Assembly (NCBI GenBank): GCA_963841815.1
Contig: CAWJEE010000027.1
Location: 62,001-126,000 of the forward strand
Length of the DNA stretch: 64,000 bases
Reading direction: 5' to 3'
Source: JAOUJD01 sp963841815
Lineage (GTDB): Bacteria; Pseudomonadota; Gammaproteobacteria; Burkholderiales; Burkholderiaceae_F
The notes under the pieces are model-generated. The model ran no database searches and was not told the origin of the DNA. It was given only the letters and a program-made list of their open reading frames with translations. How positions within the stretch are numbered: position 1 is the stretch's first letter; each line of letters begins with the position of its first letter. This document shows, piece after piece, positions 10,057 to 19,800 of this stretch. Made by a program: the position numbers and the translations under genes.

Positions 10057-11211
10057 CTACAGCTTCTGCGACTGCATGTAGTTGTCGAACGAGGCCTCGG
10101 AGAAGCGGAACCACAGGTTCTGGTCGCGGCGGAATGCGATGTAGTCGTCGTAGACCTTCTTCCACGTCGGGTTCTTGGCGCTGATCTCCGCGTAGATGTC
10201 CTGGGAGTGCTTGAACGCCGCATCCATCACGTCCTTCGGGAAGCGGTGCAGCTTGGTGCCATCGGCGACCAGCTGCTTCAGCGCACCCGGGTTGCGCGCG
10301 TCGTACTTCGCCTGCAGGTCGATGCCCGCGTAGGCCGCGGCGGCCTGGACGATCGCCTTGTTCTCGGCCGACAGCGCTTCATACGACTTGGTGTTGATGT
10401 ACAGCGACAGCTGCGGTCCACCTTCCCACCAGCCGGGGTAGTAGTAGTTCGGCGCGACCTTGTTGAAGCCCAGCTTCAGGTCGTCGTACGGGCCGACCCA
10501 CTCGGCCGCGTCGATCGTGCCCTTCTCGAGCGCCGTGTAGATCTCGCCGCCCGGCAGGGTCTGCGGAACCACCCCCATGCGCGTGCAGACCGCGCCGGCC
10601 AGGTTGGAAATCCGCATCTTCAGGCCCTTCATGTCGGCGACCGACCTGATCTCCTTGCGGTACCAGCCGCCCATCTGCGCGCCCGTGTTGCCCATCGGGA
10701 AATTGACGATGTTGTACTTGGCGTAGAACTCGCGCAGCAGCTTCAGGCCGTTGCCCTCGTACATCCACGCCGCCATCTGCCGCGCGTTCAGGCCGAAGGG
10801 AATCGCGCAGTCGATCGAGAACGTCTCGTCCTTGCCGAAGAAGTAGTACGGCGCGGTGTGCGCGCACTCGACGGTGCCGTTCTGCACGGCGTCGACCACG
10901 CCGAAGGGCGGCACCAGCTCACCCGCCGCGTGGGCCGTGACGGTGAACTTGCCTCCACTCGCTGTCGTGACGGCCTTGGCAAAGGTCTCGGCCGCGCCGA
11001 ACAGTGTGTCGAGCGACTTCGGGAAGCTCGACGCGAGGCGCCAGCGGACCTCGCCGGTCGCGACCGCGGGGGCCCCGGCCTTCGCGGCGTCGGCCTTGGC
11101 CGGCTCGGCCTTCGCCGGTTCCTCCTTCTTGCCGCACGCCGCCATCAGCGCCGCCGCGGCGACCCCCACTCCGACCGTTCCCGAACCTGCCAAAAACTTG
11201 CGCCGCTCCAT
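10057..11211 (-). CDS. dctP: TRAP transporter substrate-binding protein (DctP, TakP-like)
   Basis: Periplasmic binding protein, 384 residues. It starts with a twin-arginine motif (MERRKFLAGSG) and has a lipobox-like AACGK, then an Ala/Lys/Pro-rich linker to about residue 52. It may therefore be Tat-exported and lipid-anchored. The segment LPGGEIYTALEKGTIDAAEW then VGPYDD closely matches the TakP class that binds 2-oxo acids; the substrate is inferred from this only. It faces dctQM across a shared terminator instead of heading one operon. Its own promoter probably lies in the 128 bp between it and pmbA, where the minus strand reads TAGAAT (11297-11292). Confidence 0.92.
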   Translation of the reverse strand: MERRKFLAGSGTVGVGVAAAALMAACGKKEEPAKAEPAKADAAKAGAPAVATGEVRWRLASSFPKSLDTLFGAAETFAKAVTTASGGKFTVTAHAAGELVPPFGVVDAVQNGTVECAHTAPYYFFGKDETFSIDCAIPFGLNARQMAAWMYEGNGLKLLREFYAKYNIVNFPMGNTGAQMGGWYRKEIRSVADMKGLKMRISNLAGAVCTRMGVVPQTLPGGEIYTALEKGTIDAAEWVGPYDDLKLGFNKVAPNYYYPGWWEGGPQLSLYINTKSYEALSAENKAIVQAAAAYAGIDLQAKYDARNPGALKQLVADGTKLHRFPKDVMDAAFKHSQDIYAEISAKNPTWKKVYDDYIAFRRDQNLWFRFSEASFDNYMQSQKL

Positions 11212-11339
11212 GACTTCTCCTCGTCCCGACGGGACTGCTCGTTGGTGTTCTCAAGGGGTGGCTCCCCCGGCTTCTGTCTCGCGCCAACCGAATTCTAGCG
11301 ACGAGGATCACGGGGGCAAGACGGCGATACGGCCACCGC

Positions 11340-12686
11340 TCAGGCTCCACCGACCTTCATGCCGTCGATCAGCACCGAGCCGGCGACCTTGCTGCCACGC
11401 ACGACCTGGTCCGTGCCGACCCCCGCGATGTTGCGGAACATGTCGCGCAGGTTGCCCGCGATCGTGATCTCCTCGACCGGGTAGCGGATCTCGCCCTTCT
11501 CCACCCAGAACCCGCTCGCGCCGCGCGAGTAGTCACCGGTCACGTAATTGACGCCCTGCCCGATCAGGTCCGTGACCAGAAGCCCGGTGCCCAACCGGCG
11601 CAGCATGACCTCGAAGTCGTCCTCGGCCTCGGTGGCCTTCGAGCGCAACTCGAGGTTGTAGGCGCCGCCGGCGTTGCCGGTGGACTTCATTCCGAGCTTG
11701 CGCGCCGAGTACGTCGACAGGAAGTAGCCGTTCAGCACCCCGCCCTGGACGACGTCGCGTTTCATGCCGCGCACGCCTTCCTCGTCGAACGGGCTGGAGC
11801 CGGCGCCCTGCGGGATGAAGGGATCCTCGTGCAGCGAGACGTGGTCGGCGAAGACTTTCTTGCCGAGCGAGTCGACGAGGAACGACGCCTTGCGGTAGAG
11901 CGATCCGCCGCTCGCCGCCTGCACGAAGCTGCCGAGCAGGCCGCACGCGAGCGGTGCCTCGAACAGCACCGGGCACCGGCGCGTCTTGAGCTTCCGGGCG
12001 GAGAGCCGCGCGAGCGCGCGCCGCGCCGCGTAGTCGCCGACGGCCTCCGGCGAGGCGAGCTCCGCGTGGATGCGCGACGACGAATGCCAGTCGTCGCGCT
12101 GCATCCCGTGCGCGTTGCGTGCGATCGGCGACACCGAGATCGAGTGGCGCGAGTACGGGTAGCCGCCGACGAATTCGCGCGTGTTGGCCAGCACGAAGTG
12201 CCCGGACGACGTGTAGACGTTCGCGCCCTCCGAGTTGACGATCTGCGGGCTCACCGCGAACGCCGCGCCCTCGCAGCGCTTCGCGAGGCGGATCGCCTCC
12301 TCCGTGTCGAGCAGCCACGGATGGAACAGATCGAGGTCCGGCGGGTTTCGCTGCAACGTGTCCGGCTCCGGCAGTCCCGCGGCATCGTCCTCGGCGGTGA
12401 AGCGCGCGATGTTGTACGCCGCCTCCACCGCCTGCCGGATCGCGGCCTTCGAGAAATCCGACGTCGACGCGTGGCCGCGCCTCTGGCCGATGTACACGGT
12501 GACGGCCAGCCCCTTGTCGCGGGTGCGCTCGATCGTCTCCACCTGCCGGTGGCGCACGGTGACCGACAGCCCGGTCGACTCGCTGGCCTCGCACGACGTG
12601 TCGCTCGCGCCGAGCGCGCGCGCGTGCTTCAACGCGTCCTGCGCGAGATCGGTGAGGCGGTCGTCGGAGATCGAGAAGATGGTCAT
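11340..12686 (-). CDS. pmbA: Metalloprotease regulator PmbA/TldE
   Basis: PmbA (TldE) pairs with TldD to form a cytosolic metalloprotease known for processing microcin B17 and CcdA. The TldE subunit lacks the metal-binding site. The 448-residue length is typical. Seen here: TVRHRQVETIERTRDKGLAV, VVQGGVLNGYFLSTYSARKL, GQGVNYVTGDYSRGASGFWV and EITIAGNLRDMFRNIAGV. tldD is not in this window. yjgA is transcribed divergently 90 bp away, an arrangement I regard as common in beta- and gammaproteobacteria. Confidence 0.95.
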   Translation of the reverse strand: MTIFSISDDRLTDLAQDALKHARALGASDTSCEASESTGLSVTVRHRQVETIERTRDKGLAVTVYIGQRRGHASTSDFSKAAIRQAVEAAYNIARFTAEDDAAGLPEPDTLQRNPPDLDLFHPWLLDTEEAIRLAKRCEGAAFAVSPQIVNSEGANVYTSSGHFVLANTREFVGGYPYSRHSISVSPIARNAHGMQRDDWHSSSRIHAELASPEAVGDYAARRALARLSARKLKTRRCPVLFEAPLACGLLGSFVQAASGGSLYRKASFLVDSLGKKVFADHVSLHEDPFIPQGAGSSPFDEEGVRGMKRDVVQGGVLNGYFLSTYSARKLGMKSTGNAGGAYNLELRSKATEAEDDFEVMLRRLGTGLLVTDLIGQGVNYVTGDYSRGASGFWVEKGEIRYPVEEITIAGNLRDMFRNIAGVGTDQVVRGSKVAGSVLIDGMKVGGA

Positions 12687-12776
12687 GGGCTGGACGGCGT
12701 CGCTTGTGCAGGAGGGGGGAGGCGCCGAGGTTCGGCGACCGAGGCGCTGCGATGGTGGCCGGTATCATAAACAACG

Positions 12777-13340
12777 ATGATCGAAGCCCCCGACAAGACC
12801 GATCGGCAGCCCGACGAGGAGGCCACCGACGGCAGCGAACGCCCGAGCAAGACGCAGCGCAAGAAGGAGATGCACGCGCTGCAGGCGCTCGGACAGCAGC
12901 TGGTGGACCTGAGCCGCGACCAGCTGGCGCAGGTCGACCTTCCGCAGGAACTGCGCGAAGCGATCGACTTCGCGCATCGCGTCACCAGTCACGAAGGCCG
13001 GCGGCGGCACATGCAGTACATCGGCAAGCTGATGCGGCAGGTCGACGCCGACGAGGTCCGCGCCGCCATCGGACGCGCCACCGGCGAGTCGCGCGCGGCG
13101 GTCGCGCTGATGCACCTGGCGGAGCGCTGGCGCGACCGGCTGCTCGCCGACGACGAGGCGCTGACCGCGTTCATGTCCGAACGGCCCGGCGCCGACGTGC
13201 AGTGGCTGCGCGCGGCGATCCGCGCCGCCCGCCGTGAGCACGCGGCCGGCCAGCCCCCGAAGCACGCGCGCGCGCTGTACCGCTGGCTGCACGATCAACT
13301 GTCACCCCAAACTTCCAGCGACGACACGCATGAAGGCTGA
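12777..13340 (+). CDS. yjgA: Ribosome-associated protein YjgA/DarP (DUF615)
   Basis: Small cytosolic protein of the DUF615 family, which binds late 50S ribosomal intermediates. The 187-residue length is normal. Typical segments are SKTQRKKEMHALQALGQQLV, ELREAIDFAHRVTSHEGRRR and MQYIGKLMRQVD. The last 11 bp overlap the mog start, so the two are probably coupled. The plus strand reads TATCAT (12763-12768) just before the gene, a possible -10 box that would give a very short leader. Confidence 0.92.
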   Translation: MIEAPDKTDRQPDEEATDGSERPSKTQRKKEMHALQALGQQLVDLSRDQLAQVDLPQELREAIDFAHRVTSHEGRRRHMQYIGKLMRQVDADEVRAAIGRATGESRAAVALMHLAERWRDRLLADDEALTAFMSERPGADVQWLRAAIRAARREHAAGQPPKHARALYRWLHDQLSPQTSSDDTHEG

Positions 13341-13947
13341 ACGCTCGCATCCCGATGAACTGATCCTCGGTCTCGTGTCCATTTCCGACCGTGCCTCGCG
13401 CGGCGTGTACGAAGACCAGGGTCTGCCCGCGCTGAAAGCGTGGTTCGAACGCGCACTGAAGAGCCCGTTCCGGGCCCACGAGCGACTGATCGCCGACGAA
13501 CGGTCCGCGATCGAGGCCGCGCTCATCGACCTCGTCGACGAGGTCGGCTGCGACCTGGTGCTGACCACCGGCGGCACCGGCCCCGCGCGCCGCGACGTGA
13601 CTCCCGAAGCGACGCTCGCCGTCGCGACGCGCGAGATGCCGGGCTTCGGCGAACAGATGCGCCGTATCTCGCTCGAGTTCGTGCCGACCGCGATCCTGTC
13701 GCGCCAGGTCGGCGTGCTGCGCGAAGTCGCCGGCCACGCCGCGCTGATCCTCAACCTGCCGGGACAGCCGAAGGCGATCGCCGAAACGCTCGAAGGGCTG
13801 AAGGCGCCCGACGGCCGGGCCGTGGCGCACGGGATCTTCGGCGCCGTGCCCTACTGCATCGACCTGATCGGCGGCCCGTACATCGAGACGCACGACGCCG
13901 TGGTCAAGGCGTTTCGCCCGAAGAACGCACAGCGGAAACCCGAATGA
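13330..13947 (+). CDS. mog: Molybdopterin adenylyltransferase (Mog)
   Basis: Adenylates molybdopterin before molybdenum insertion, a step needed to make the Mo-bis-MGD cofactor used by NarG in this window. The 205-residue protein shows LGLVSISDRASRGVYEDQG, the conserved LTTGGTGPARRDVTPEAT, and LNLPGQPKAIAETL. The ATG at 13330 was chosen over upstream in-frame codons because family similarity starts at LILGLVSISDRAS. It overlaps yjgA. The stop at 13947 overlaps an ATG in another frame at the edge of a small intergenic repeat. Confidence 0.94.
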   Translation: MKAERSHPDELILGLVSISDRASRGVYEDQGLPALKAWFERALKSPFRAHERLIADERSAIEAALIDLVDEVGCDLVLTTGGTGPARRDVTPEATLAVATREMPGFGEQMRRISLEFVPTAILSRQVGVLREVAGHAALILNLPGQPKAIAETLEGLKAPDGRAVAHGIFGAVPYCIDLIGGPYIETHDAVVKAFRPKNAQRKPE

Positions 13948-14016
13948 GCGCCGCCCGGCCGCTCCGAAGGCGCTCGCTCCCCCTGGGGCGACGGCACGCA
14001 GTGCCAAGGGGGCACG
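13948..14016. repeat. Small intergenic hairpin repeat directly before an esterase start codon
   Basis: The 69 bp between mog and the esterase are filled by a sequence whose outer arms GCTCCCCCT and AAGGGGGC can pair, with a smaller inner hairpin (GGCAC-gca-GTGCC). The 3' arm supplies the AGGGGG that precedes the esterase ATG. The word ATGAGCG occurs at both edges (13944 and 14017). I recognise this as a type of mini-repeat common upstream of genes in Burkholderiales. Confidence 0.6.
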
Positions 14017-14685
14017 ATGAGCGAACTGCTGCAGTGTGTCGAAGTCCAGACCAGCCCGTCGCCGGGCGCGACCGTGATCCTGCTGCACGGCCTCGGCGCC
14101 GACGGCTACGACTTCGTTCCGGTCGTGCGCGAACTCGAGACCCACGGCGCTCCGGCCGCGCGCTACGTGTTTCCGCACGCGCCGACGATGCCGGTGACGA
14201 TCAACGGCGGCTACGTGATGCGCGCCTGGTACGACATCCTCGGCACCGACCTCGTGCGGCGCGAGGACGAGCGAGGCATCCGGGCGTCGCAGGGCATGGT
14301 CGAGGCGCTGATCGAGCGCGAGGTGGCGCGCGGCGTCGCGCGCTCGCGCATCGTGCTCGCCGGCTTCTCGCAAGGGGGCGCGATCACGCTGCACACCGGC
14401 CTGCGCCAGCCGCAGCCGCTAGCGGGCCTGATCGCACTGTCGTGCTACCTGCCGCTCGCCGAGTCGTTTTCGAAGGAAGCGTCGGCAGGGAGCAAGGCGG
14501 TGCCGGTGTTCCTCGCCCACGGCACGCAGGATCCCGTGGTGCCACACGCCCGCGGGGCCGCCTCGCGCGACGCGCTGAAGGCGGCCGGGTACGCCGTCGA
14601 ATGGCACGACTACCCGATGCCGCACTCCGTGAGCGCCGAGGAGATCCGCGACATCGCCGCGTTCATGCAGCGCGTCCTCGCCTGA
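14017..14685 (+). CDS. Alpha/beta-hydrolase, carboxylesterase/phospholipase family
   Basis: Cytosolic serine esterase of the bacterial carboxylesterase/acyl-protein thioesterase-like group, 222 residues. It has the oxyanion region VILLHGLGADGYDFVP, the nucleophile elbow AGFSQGG, the aspartate in HGTQDPVVP and the histidine in YPMPHSVSAEE, so the full triad is present. The insertion RAWYDILG is typical of the family. The natural substrate cannot be told from sequence; short-chain esters or lysophospholipids are the usual activities. Confidence 0.9.
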   Translation: MSELLQCVEVQTSPSPGATVILLHGLGADGYDFVPVVRELETHGAPAARYVFPHAPTMPVTINGGYVMRAWYDILGTDLVRREDERGIRASQGMVEALIEREVARGVARSRIVLAGFSQGGAITLHTGLRQPQPLAGLIALSCYLPLAESFSKEASAGSKAVPVFLAHGTQDPVVPHARGAASRDALKAAGYAVEWHDYPMPHSVSAEEIRDIAAFMQRVLA

Positions 14686-14694
14686 CCCCGCGGC

Positions 14695-15096
14695 TCAGCG
14701 CCGGTCGACGCTCCAGCGTCCGGCGCCGAACGCCACGATCATCAGGAGGCCCCCGGTGATCGCCATGTTCTTCAGGAAGAACAGCTGCTGCGTCCGGAAC
14801 TCGGCCGCCGGGAAGGCCCAGAAGTTGTGGAACAGCACGCTCGCGGCGACCGTGAACAGCGCCAGGGCAAAGGCGGCCCAGCGCGCCTTCCAGCCGGCGA
14901 CCAGCATCACGCCGGCGACGATCTCGAGCGCGATGGTGCCCGCCGCCAGCAGCTGCGACAGCGGCAGTCCCTTCGACGCGATGTAGCCCGCCGTGCCCTC
15001 GAATCCGCCGATCTTCCCGTAGCCGGCGTACACGAACATCGCTGCAATCAAGACGCGGCCGACGAACGCGAACGCGTCGGTCATCGTTGTTCTCAT
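14695..15096 (-). CDS. DoxX family membrane protein
   Basis: Integral membrane protein of the DoxX family, 133 residues with four helices (GRVLIAAMFVYAGYGKIGGF, LLAAGTIALEIVAGVMLVAG, WAAFALALFTVAASVLF, NMAITGGLLMIVAFGAG). Several family members are associated with thiol or redox stress; the precise role is unknown. Start set at ATG 15096, because AGGAG lies nine bases upstream on the minus strand; ATG 15084 is the alternative. It lies 37 bp after the pirin gene and is probably cotranscribed with it, a frequent pairing next to LysR regulators. Confidence 0.9.
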   Translation of the reverse strand: MRTTMTDAFAFVGRVLIAAMFVYAGYGKIGGFEGTAGYIASKGLPLSQLLAAGTIALEIVAGVMLVAGWKARWAAFALALFTVAASVLFHNFWAFPAAEFRTQQLFFLKNMAITGGLLMIVAFGAGRWSVDRR

Positions 15097-15133
15097 TCCC
15101 CTTTTCTCCTGTCGTTGCTGTTCCGGAAAGCAG

Positions 15134-15832
15134 TCATGGAAGGTCGAACGCCAGCACCTCGGCATTCCCGCCACCGGCGAGTTCGACACGGCCGGCGTCC
15201 GTGATCATCGCGGCATCGCCCGCGACGAGCCTCTGCCCATCGACGTCGATCTCGCCGCGAGCCACGTACACGTAAGCGCGCCGGCCGGGAGCGACGGCGA
15301 GCGTCGCACGCTCGTCGCCGTCGAACAGCCCCGCGTATACCCGGGCGTCCTGGTGGATCGTCACCGAGCCCTCGGCGCCGTCGGACGATGCCACGAGGCG
15401 CAGTCGGCCGCGCTTGTCCGCGGCCTCGAACCGCTTCTCCTCGTAGCCCGGCGCGATGCCCTGCACGTTCGGCTCGATCCAGATCTGCAGGAAGTGAGTG
15501 ACCTGCGCGGACGAGTGATTGAACTCCGAGTGCCGCACGCCGGTGCCCGCGCTCATGCGCTGCACGTCGCCCGGACGGATCACCGAGCCATTGCCCAGGC
15601 TGTCCTTGTGCGCCAGTTCGCCATCGAGCACGTAGCTGATGATCTCCATGTCGCGGTGACCGTGCGTGCCGAATCCCATGCCCGGCGCGACGCGGTCCTC
15701 GTTGATGACACGCAGCGGTCCGAAGCCCATGTGCCGCGGGTCGTGGTAGTCCGCGAACGAAAAGCTGTGAAACGACTTCAGCCAGCCGTGGTCCGCGTAC
15801 CCGCGTTCGGCACTGCGTCTGGTGACAAGCAT
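15134..15832 (-). CDS. Pirin family protein (bicupin)
   Basis: Cytosolic bicupin of the pirin family; characterised members are quercetin dioxygenases or regulate enzymes by binding. The N-terminal cupin carries the metal ligands in LKSFHSFSFADYHDPRHMGF and THGHRDMEIISYVLDGEL, and later VRHSEFNHS. The 232-residue length is normal, counting from the ATG at 15832 (MLVTRRSAERGY). The open frame continues upstream into the promoter region of the divergent LysR gene and is not used. Confidence 0.92.
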   Translation of the reverse strand: MLVTRRSAERGYADHGWLKSFHSFSFADYHDPRHMGFGPLRVINEDRVAPGMGFGTHGHRDMEIISYVLDGELAHKDSLGNGSVIRPGDVQRMSAGTGVRHSEFNHSSAQVTHFLQIWIEPNVQGIAPGYEEKRFEAADKRGRLRLVASSDGAEGSVTIHQDARVYAGLFDGDERATLAVAPGRRAYVYVARGEIDVDGQRLVAGDAAMITDAGRVELAGGGNAEVLAFDLP

Positions 15833-15956
15833 GAGGAACCTCCCTGTTCGTCCCGTTCCGCCCGAGGGCGGGCGAGCCGAATCGTGCCGGCATTCCCGAC
15901 CAAAGACATCGGGTATAGACTCACGATCTCGTTCAAACACTTTCACTTAGCTTCCC

Positions 15957-16871
15957 GTGGCCAAGCTGAGCCTGGAGTCGCTGGAACTGGTCGACGCGAT
16001 CGCGCGGCGTGGCAGCTTCGCGGCCGCCGCCGAAGAACTCGGCCGCGTGCCGTCGGCGGTGACCTACGCCGCGCGTCGCCTCGAGCAAGACCTGGATGCG
16101 CTGCTGTTCGACCGCGCCGGCTACCGGGCCCGGCTGACGCCGGCCGGCGAGGAACTGCTGCGCGAAGGGCGGCACCTGATCGCCGCCGCCGACGAACTCG
16201 CGCGCCGGGTCCAGCGCGTGGCCGCCGGCTGGGAGCGTGAGTTGCGAATCGCGCTCGACACGATCATTCCATTTGATCGATTCCTGCCGCTGCTGGACGA
16301 CTTCTGCGCGGTCGCGCCGACGCAGGTCCGCGTGATCGAGGAAGTCCTCGGCGGGACCTGGGACGCGCTGCTGACGGGTCGGGCGGACATCGCGGTCGGT
16401 GCGTCCGAGGAAGGCCCCGCGCCACATCGGCTGAGCGTCGGCTACCGCTCCGAGCCGCTCGGCGCGGTCGACCTCGTGTTCGCCGTTGCGCCCTTCCACC
16501 CGCTCGCTGCGCTGCCGTCGCCGCTCGACACTGCCGAGATCCGACGGCACCGCCAGGTCGTCGTCGGCGACACCTCGCAGCAGCTCGCACCGCGCACGAC
16601 CGGCTTCACGGGCGCGATCGACGTGCTCACCGTGCCGACGATGGCCGCCAAGATCGAAGCGCAGAAAGCCGGCCTCGGCTGCGGCTACCTGCCGCGCGGA
16701 CGCGTCGCGGACGTGGTCGCGCGCGGCGAACTGGTGATCAGGGAAACGGACCAGGGCGAGCGCAGCAGCGCGCTGAAGGCCGCCTGGCGCCAGGACGCGC
16801 GCGGCAAGGCCGTGGCCTGGTGGATCGAGAAGCTCAGGAAACCCGAGACGCGCGCGGCACTAACGGCGTGA
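15957..16871 (+). CDS. LysR-family transcriptional regulator
   Basis: 304-residue LysR regulator. An N-terminal winged helix-turn-helix (LSLESLELVDAIARRGSFAA, AEELGRVPSAVTYAARRLEQ) is followed by a periplasmic-binding-like effector domain from about residue 90. The start is GTG 15957, 124 bp from the divergent pirin ATG; a TATAGA at 15914-15919 is a plausible -10. By the usual LysR logic it regulates the divergent pirin-doxX pair and itself; the inducer is unknown. Its last 38 bp overlap the end of the convergent GGDEF gene. Confidence 0.93.
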   Translation: MAKLSLESLELVDAIARRGSFAAAAEELGRVPSAVTYAARRLEQDLDALLFDRAGYRARLTPAGEELLREGRHLIAAADELARRVQRVAAGWERELRIALDTIIPFDRFLPLLDDFCAVAPTQVRVIEEVLGGTWDALLTGRADIAVGASEEGPAPHRLSVGYRSEPLGAVDLVFAVAPFHPLAALPSPLDTAEIRRHRQVVVGDTSQQLAPRTTGFTGAIDVLTVPTMAAKIEAQKAGLGCGYLPRGRVADVVARGELVIRETDQGERSSALKAAWRQDARGKAVAWWIEKLRKPETRAALTA

Positions 16872-19800
16872 CGTTGGCCGGCATGCTCGCGCCGTGCGCG
16901 AAGGCGTAGCGGTTCTTGCCTTTCAGCTTGGCGTCGTACATCGCGAGGTCCGCCAGCTGCAGCAGCCGCTCGAGGTCGCGCCCCTGCTCCGGCGCCAGGG
17001 CGATGCCGATGCTCGCCGACACCCGCAGGTCGGCGACGCCTTCGGCGAGCGTCGCCGGCTGCGCGACCGCGCCGAGCAGCCGCTCGGCGATCTTCTCGAC
17101 TTCCATCATCGAGCCGACATCGGGCACGAGCACGGCGAACTCGTCGCCGCCGCGACGTGCAACCGTGTCCTGCGGGCGCATCACGCGCGTGAGCCGCGCC
17201 GCGATCTCGCGCAGCATCCGGTCGCCGGCTTCGTGGCCGTGCCGGTCGTTGATCTCCTTGAACCCGTCGAGGTCGATGGCGAGCACCGCGCAGCTGACCT
17301 GCCGCAGTTCCGACGTGGCCAGCGCGGCTGCGGCGCGTTCCGCCAGCAGGCGGCGGTTCGGCAGCCCGGTCAGCTCGTCGTGGTGCGCCTCGTGCACCGC
17401 GTTGGCCTCGCGCTGCTTCAGCGTGTCGATGTCCGCGATCACGAACACGTACTCGCCGGCCGCGATGGAGCGCGCCGTGACCTGGCACCACGCGGCGTCG
17501 TCCACGCCGAGGATCGTGCCGCGCCTGACGCGCAACTCGCGCACCACCGCCTGGTCGCGCGACCGCGCTTCGTCGGCGGCTCCCGTCACATCGGCCCAGT
17601 CTTCCTGCTCGAGCAGCGTGCCGGCGACCGGCACCTTCGCGAGCTCGTCGGGCGGCAAGCCGGCCATGCGCAGGAACGCGTCGTTGCAGCGCTGCACCAT
17701 GCCTTGCTTCACGACGGCGATGGCCTGCCCGGCGGAGTCGAGCACGGTGCGCTCGACCCGCAAGGCTTCGGACAGCCGCCGTTCGCGCGACTTCAGCGCG
17801 GTGAGGTCGGCGTTCATGCCGATGAGCCCGGCGAAACTCCCGTCGCGCTGGCGCATCGGCACCGCGCTGATCGACACGATGACGCGGCGCCCGTCCTGCG
17901 TGAGGTGGACCGCCTCGAGGTCGCGGATCGGCTTGCCCTCGCGCAGCGCCGCGAACGCGTTCCGCACCGCCGGTTGCTCGACGTCCTTCGGCAGCAGCAC
18001 GTCGACCGGGCGACCCAGCAGGTCGCGCGGCTCGTAGCCGTAGATCTCGCGCGCAGCACGGCGGCTGACGAAGGTCAGCGTCAGGGTGTGGTCGCAGGCC
18101 CAGATGAGGCTGGCGGACGCTTCCACCAGCGACTTGTACAGCGCCTTGCTGCGCTTGAGCTTGTCGAGCTCGAGCAGTTCGGTCGGCGACGCGATCGTGT
18201 CGAGGACCATCACCGCATTGCTCTTCGCCCCGGTGTACGGGATGAAGTGGCTGCGCAGGTGAAGTCGCCCACCGGAACGGCTCGTGCGGGCGTTGACGAC
18301 ATCGAATACGGCCTCGCCGCGCAAGGCCTTCTGGATGCCGTTCATCACCGCGAGCCGCGACTCGGACTTGAACTCGAACGCCTCGTCCCACTGGGGCCGC
18401 AGGCTCGGCGCCGCCCGCACGCCCCAGCGGCGCGGCTCGTTGCCTTGCGCGTGCACGACACGACCCTGGTCGTCGACGATCCAGACGAGCACCGGAAGCC
18501 GCGCCAGCAGGTCGCCGGCGGACTCGCGGACCGCGGACGCGGCGCTGGCGCGCGCTTCGGCGATCGTGCCGATGATCATGTGCACGGCGCCGGAACCACG
18601 CGGCGCGCGCGTCATGCACACGACGCGCACGTTGCGCAGCGCGCCGGTCGCGTCGCGCAGCTGCATGCAGTCGTCGAACACGCCGCCGCCCCGGAGCGCG
18701 GCGCGGTACTGGCCGTTGATGCGCGCGCGGTCGGCCTCCGGGATCAGGTAGGCCAGCGGGAAGGCGTGCGGATCGGCCAGGAGCCGGCCATCCTCGGCAG
18801 CGGGGAACTCACGCGGCACGACGAGGCGGCCGCGCTCGTCGCGGTACCACGGCAGGCCCTGCAGGCCGCCGATCCAGTCGGCCAGCCGCAGCGCGTCCTC
18901 GAGCAGGCGCTGCTGCCTGGGCTGCGACTTCTTCTCCTCGGTCAGCGCGATCACCAGCACCGAACTCGCCCGCCCCGGTTCCATGAAGCGGACGCGCCCC
19001 TTCCACGTCGGCCCGGGCGACGAGGGGTGCGCCGCGCGCACCTCGACGTCGACGCTCGCCGCGGTACGGTGCCTGGTCGGATCGAGCGCCGACGCCGGCT
19101 CGGCGACGATCGACTGGTCGATCGAATTGCCGACGATGGACCGCTCGCTGCGGCCGATGAATTCGCTCGCCGCTCCGTTGACGTCGATGACGCGGTTGTC
19201 GCGCGCGACGATGACAGGCGTGGGCATCGCGTGGACCGCGGCCTGCCAGCCGAACTTCGTCGGGTTGCTGACCAGCGTTGGCGGCGGCTTCCTCTCGCCG
19301 TGCCGCGCGAGCGGTTGCTGGCGTCCGATCCACCAGGCGGCGAGCAGCCAGAGCGGAAACGCGAGCGCGAACACGACATGGTCGGGCACCCGCACCAGGC
19401 CGATCGCCGAGATGGCGATCCACGCCGCGATGTAGAGCGTCCAGACGCGCGGCCAGCCACCGTAGCTCAGGGCCCCGAACAGCACGGCGCCGCTCGCGGC
19501 GTAGGCGCCCGAACCGCCGAGGAAGATCGCCGGCTTCGGAATCAGCGCGAACATCGCGGCCCACAGCGCGAGGTCGACGACCGCCGTGCCGAGGTAGGCG
19601 CGGCCAGGCGTCGAATCCGGCGCCACGGCGATCCTGGAGTCGACGTGCGACGTCGCGACCATGAAGCGGACGGCCGCGTTCACGGCGGCGAGCGCGAGCC
19701 AGGCGAAGGCCCAGGCGCCGGCGCCCGCGCTCAACGCGACGAACGTGGTCAGGACCGCGAGCAGCAGCAGCGCCGGCAGCAGGCGCCGCTCGACGGCGAA

